A DNA stretch of 13,912 bases from a bacterium (lineage in GTDB: Bacteria; Pseudomonadota; Gammaproteobacteria; Burkholderiales; Burkholderiaceae_C): contig JAVBYK010000514.1 of NCBI GenBank assembly GCA_030824095.1, positions 1-13,912 of the forward strand, in the 5' to 3' direction. The notes beneath the pieces are model-generated. The model worked only from the letters and a program-made list of their open reading frames with translations. It was not told the origin of the DNA and ran no database searches. Positions 13,005 through 13,912 of this stretch are shown piece by piece. A program made the position numbers and the translations under genes. Every line of letters begins with the position of its first letter. The stretch's first letter is position 1.

Positions 13005-13912
13005 ATGAAGCATCGTCGCGCGTCCACGCCGGACCTTCAGCGTCTGGCCGATCCAGCAGCGCTGCGCGAAGCCGCGCTGCACACCCTCGCCATCCTGGAC
13101 AGCATGCTCGATGGCGTGGTGACCATTGACGAACATGGCGCCATCGAGTCCTTCAACAAGGCGGCCAGCACCCTCTTTGGCTATCAGACAGACGAGGTGC
13201 TGGGGCGTAGCGTGGGCATGCTCATGCCCGCATCCGAGCGCGACGAACACGATGGCCACCTGCACCGCCACGCACTGACCGGCACCACGCGCCTGATTGG
13301 CCAGCCGCGCGAGATGCTGGGCCAGCGCAAGGACGGCAGCATCTTCCCGATCAGCCTGTCGGTGTCCAAGATTGCACGCTCCGGGCGGCCGACGTTTGTC
13401 GGCGTCATCCGCGACATCACGCAGCGCCGCCAGAACGAGGAAGAAATCCAGCGCCTGGCCTTTTACGACCCGTTGACCCAGTTGCCCAACCGGCGCCTGC
13501 TGCTGGACCGGCTGCAACAGGCACTGATGAACTCGGCACGCACCGGCCAATACGGCGCGCTGATGTTCCTGGACCTGGACTACTTCAAGCTGCTCAACGA
13601 CACCCTGGGCCACGACATTGGCGACGAGTTGCTCAAGCAGGTGGCGGCCCGGCTCAAGACCTGCGTGCGCGAGGGCGACACCGTTGCGCGCCTGGGTGGT
13701 GATGAATTCGTGGTGCTGCTGGAAGGCCTGAACCCGCCCATCGTTGAGAGCGCGGCCCGCGCCGAAGGTGTGGCCAACAAGGTTCTGACCGCACTGGGAC
13801 AACCCTACCAACTGCGCGGCCACAGCTACGACAGCACACCCAGCGTCGGCATCGTGGTCTTCTCGGGCGACCAGGAGCACACCGACAGCCTGCTCAAGAA
13901 AGCCGATATCGC
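13005..13912 (+). CDS. PAS-GGDEF diguanylate cyclase (5' part, runs off right edge)
   Basis: The first 302 residues are visible and the frame is still open at the edge. A PAS sensor domain spans about 24-143 (ILDSMLDGVVTIDEHGAIES start, FVGVIRDITQRR end), with no membrane segment, so it is probably cytoplasmic. The GGDEF domain starts at LAFYDPLTQLPNRR (151-164), with metal-binding FLDLDYFK (188-195), an intact active site GGDEF (231-235) and an inhibitory c-di-GMP site RxxD (Arg222-Asp225) five residues before it. It should therefore make c-di-GMP from two GTP under product inhibition. An EAL domain may follow outside the window, as often in this order. ATG 13005 is the first possible start because an in-frame TAA lies at 12999-13001; the ribosome binding site is weak. 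Confidence 0.9.
   Translation, partial: MKHRRASTPDLQRLADPAALREAALHTLAILDSMLDGVVTIDEHGAIESFNKAASTLFGYQTDEVLGRSVGMLMPASERDEHDGHLHRHALTGTTRLIGQPREMLGQRKDGSIFPISLSVSKIARSGRPTFVGVIRDITQRRQNEEEIQRLAFYDPLTQLPNRRLLLDRLQQALMNSARTGQYGALMFLDLDYFKLLNDTLGHDIGDELLKQVAARLKTCVREGDTVARLGGDEFVVLLEGLNPPIVESAARAEGVANKVLTALGQPYQLRGHSYDSTPSVGIVVFSGDQEHTDSLLKKADI

Overview
The window looks like chromosomal DNA from a Burkholderiales betaproteobacterium, most likely Comamonadaceae (Rhodoferax/Polaromonas/Acidovorax-like). The grounds are high GC with strong third-position bias, the style of the housekeeping proteins (a long-insert DinB, a beta-type FMN lactate dehydrogenase), and a dispersed 50-bp repeat that I recognise from memory as a Comamonadaceae type. 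The family assignment is inference; no rRNA or tRNA lies in the window.

Layout. 1-1006 (-) is the 5' part of a DUF2339 multi-pass membrane protein that runs off the left edge. It is divergent from an FMN-dependent L-lactate dehydrogenase-like gene (1167-2321, +), which is followed by a clear rho-independent terminator (2388-2425). A tight plus-strand cluster follows: a DHH/DHHA1 phosphoesterase (2455-3387), a small single-pass protein with an RskA-type anti-sigma C-terminal domain overlapping it by 8 nt (3380-3880), and dinB (3891-5192). Next come a small conserved-looking membrane protein (5296-5589) and a crotonase-fold dienoyl-CoA isomerase-like enzyme (5660-6511).

10859-6551 (-) is a compact five-gene accessory operon. 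In transcription order it holds a hybrid AbrB-like/CcdA-like antitoxin, a CcdB-family toxin, a large MmeI-like single-chain restriction-modification enzyme, an addiction-module antitoxin (PF09720-like) and a ParE/RelE-family toxin. Gaps are 3, 5 and 12 nt, then a 4-nt overlap. A promoter with a nested direct repeat and palindrome sits before the first antitoxin, so one autoregulated promoter may drive a restriction system bracketed by two toxin-antitoxin pairs. Upstream, on the same strand, is a divergent ThDP-dependent (pyruvate/indolepyruvate decarboxylase-like) enzyme (12706-10913). Divergent from that is a PAS-GGDEF diguanylate cyclase that runs off the right edge (13005-13912).

The most unusual content is repeat-derived DNA inside genes. 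The restriction gene carries two about 80-bp hairpin elements in opposite orientations. Each has a nearly identical 24-nt core (one mismatch) between long inverted arms whose middle sequence differs between the copies, and every arm mismatch is a G-U wobble on the strand that carries the core. It also carries a 50-bp repeat whose second copy forms the C-terminal tail of DinB, in the same reading frame. All are read through in frame and make linkers or tails.
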